Source: Natronohydrobacter sp.
GTDB lineage: Bacteria > Pseudomonadota > Alphaproteobacteria > Rhodobacterales > Rhodobacteraceae
Reading direction: 5' to 3'
Assembly (NCBI GenBank): GCA_007123015.1
Contig: SKSL01000051.1
Span: forward strand, 1-5,915
DNA: 5,915 nucleotides
A program made the position numbers and the translations under genes. The notes under the pieces are model-generated. The model saw nothing but the letters and a program-made list of their open reading frames with translations. It searched no databases and was not told the DNA's origin. Positions 5,558 to 5,915 of the stretch are shown in pieces. Every line of letters begins with the position of its first letter. The stretch's first letter is position 1.

Positions 5558-5915
5558 CTATTGCTGCTTCGAGAACTCGGTCTCGCCACCAGCGGCGAGG
5601 ACCTTGGCCTGTTCGATCCAGCCATCCCGCTCGATCCGGCCCTTGAATTTCAACTTGTCATCGACCCAGGCGATTTCGTCAGCGGTCCAGCTTGCGACCT
5701 GCCAGAAATGGAACACACCCAATTCGTTCAGCAGTTGCTCAAGCTTGGGCCCGACACCTTTCAGCTTTTGCAGATCATCCGCCTGCCCGCGCGCCTCAGA
5801 CAGCATTTCGGGCTTGGTCCCGGTTTCTTCTGCACCCTTGGCCACGGCTTCGGGCTTGGCAGTCGATTTTCCCGGCGCTTCCTGCTTTGACACACCTGTT
5901 TTATCTATCGGTGTC
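5558..5915 (-). CDS. nuoE: NADH-quinone oxidoreductase subunit E (NuoE), C-terminal extension only, 5' end outside the window
   Basis: The frame is open to the right edge and gives 118 residues ending GGETEFSKQQ. The first 45 or so are a low-complexity linker rich in Lys, Glu, Ala, Pro and Thr. Residues about 46-107 form a compact domain with a helix-hairpin-helix-like motif, LKGVGPKLEQLLNELGV (51-67), then FHFWQVASWTADEIAWVDD. This resembles the H3TH-type domain fused to the C-terminus of NuoE in many Rhodobacterales, and the position directly upstream of nuoF is where nuoE belongs. The thioredoxin-like 2Fe-2S domain and its four cysteines would lie outside the window, so the assignment rests on the tail and on context. 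A GTG at 5891-5893 could start a separate 111-residue gene (some relatives may keep this domain apart), but no stop codon separates it from upstream sequence and its ribosome site is poor. In complex I, NuoE pairs with NuoF and carries cluster N1a; the role of the extension is unknown to me. Confidence 0.75.
   Translation of the reverse strand, partial: TPIDKTGVSKQEAPGKSTAKPEAVAKGAEETGTKPEMLSEARGQADDLQKLKGVGPKLEQLLNELGVFHFWQVASWTADEIAWVDDKLKFKGRIERDGWIEQAKVLAAGGETEFSKQQ

Noticed and set aside
4123..5646. A 507-codon plus-strand open frame opposite nuoF and its upstream genes
   Set aside because: It is antisense to the well-supported nuoF, is rich in His, Arg and Pro as expected of a mirror frame in GC-rich DNA, and shows no recognisable domain.
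5558..5893. A stand-alone gene starting with GTG at 5893
   Set aside because: The frame continues upstream without a stop to the window edge and the ribosome site is weak, so a nuoE C-terminus is the better reading, though not proven.

Overview
The window is an internal piece of an operon for respiratory complex I (proton-pumping NADH:ubiquinone oxidoreductase, nuo/nqo), and every supported gene lies on the minus strand. In transcription order (high to low coordinates) it holds: the C-terminal end of nuoE; a 75-residue two-helix membrane protein (DUF5337-like); complete nuoF; a DUF3291-like protein; a small secreted DUF5333-like protein; complete nuoG; a predicted lipoprotein; and the N-terminal 201 residues of nuoH, which runs off the left edge.

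The likely source is an alphaproteobacterium of the order Rhodobacterales (Rhodobacter/Roseobacter/Paracoccus relatives). Three things support this: GC-rich DNA (judged by eye, not computed), NuoF and NuoG of the short alphaproteobacterial/mitochondrial type, and unrelated small reading frames inserted between core nuo genes, as long known from the Paracoccus denitrificans and Rhodobacter capsulatus clusters. The genus cannot be fixed from this window.

Right part (about 5300-5915): the nuoE tail is a charged linker followed by a helix-hairpin-helix-like domain, then the small membrane protein. Centre (about 3060-5292): nuoF, then two accessory genes separated by only 3-4 bases. Left-centre (1041-3059): nuoG with ligands for the N1b, N5 and N4 iron-sulfur clusters and a degenerate molybdopterin-type domain. 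Left (1-1033): the lipoprotein gene and the start of nuoH. All intergenic gaps are 3-21 bases, so there is no room for an internal promoter plus terminator. I saw no RNA gene, mobile element, CRISPR array, long repeat or gene-free stretch over 300 bases.

Functionally, NuoE, NuoF and NuoG make up the cytoplasmic NADH-oxidising module: FMN in NuoF, with electrons passed through the iron-sulfur clusters. NuoH is the membrane subunit at the quinone site. The four accessory proteins fall into different compartments (one inner-membrane, one cytoplasmic, one predicted periplasmic, one predicted lipoprotein), and none has an assigned function that I know of. They are the least explained part of the window. 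They look like lineage-conserved companions of complex I rather than a recently acquired system.
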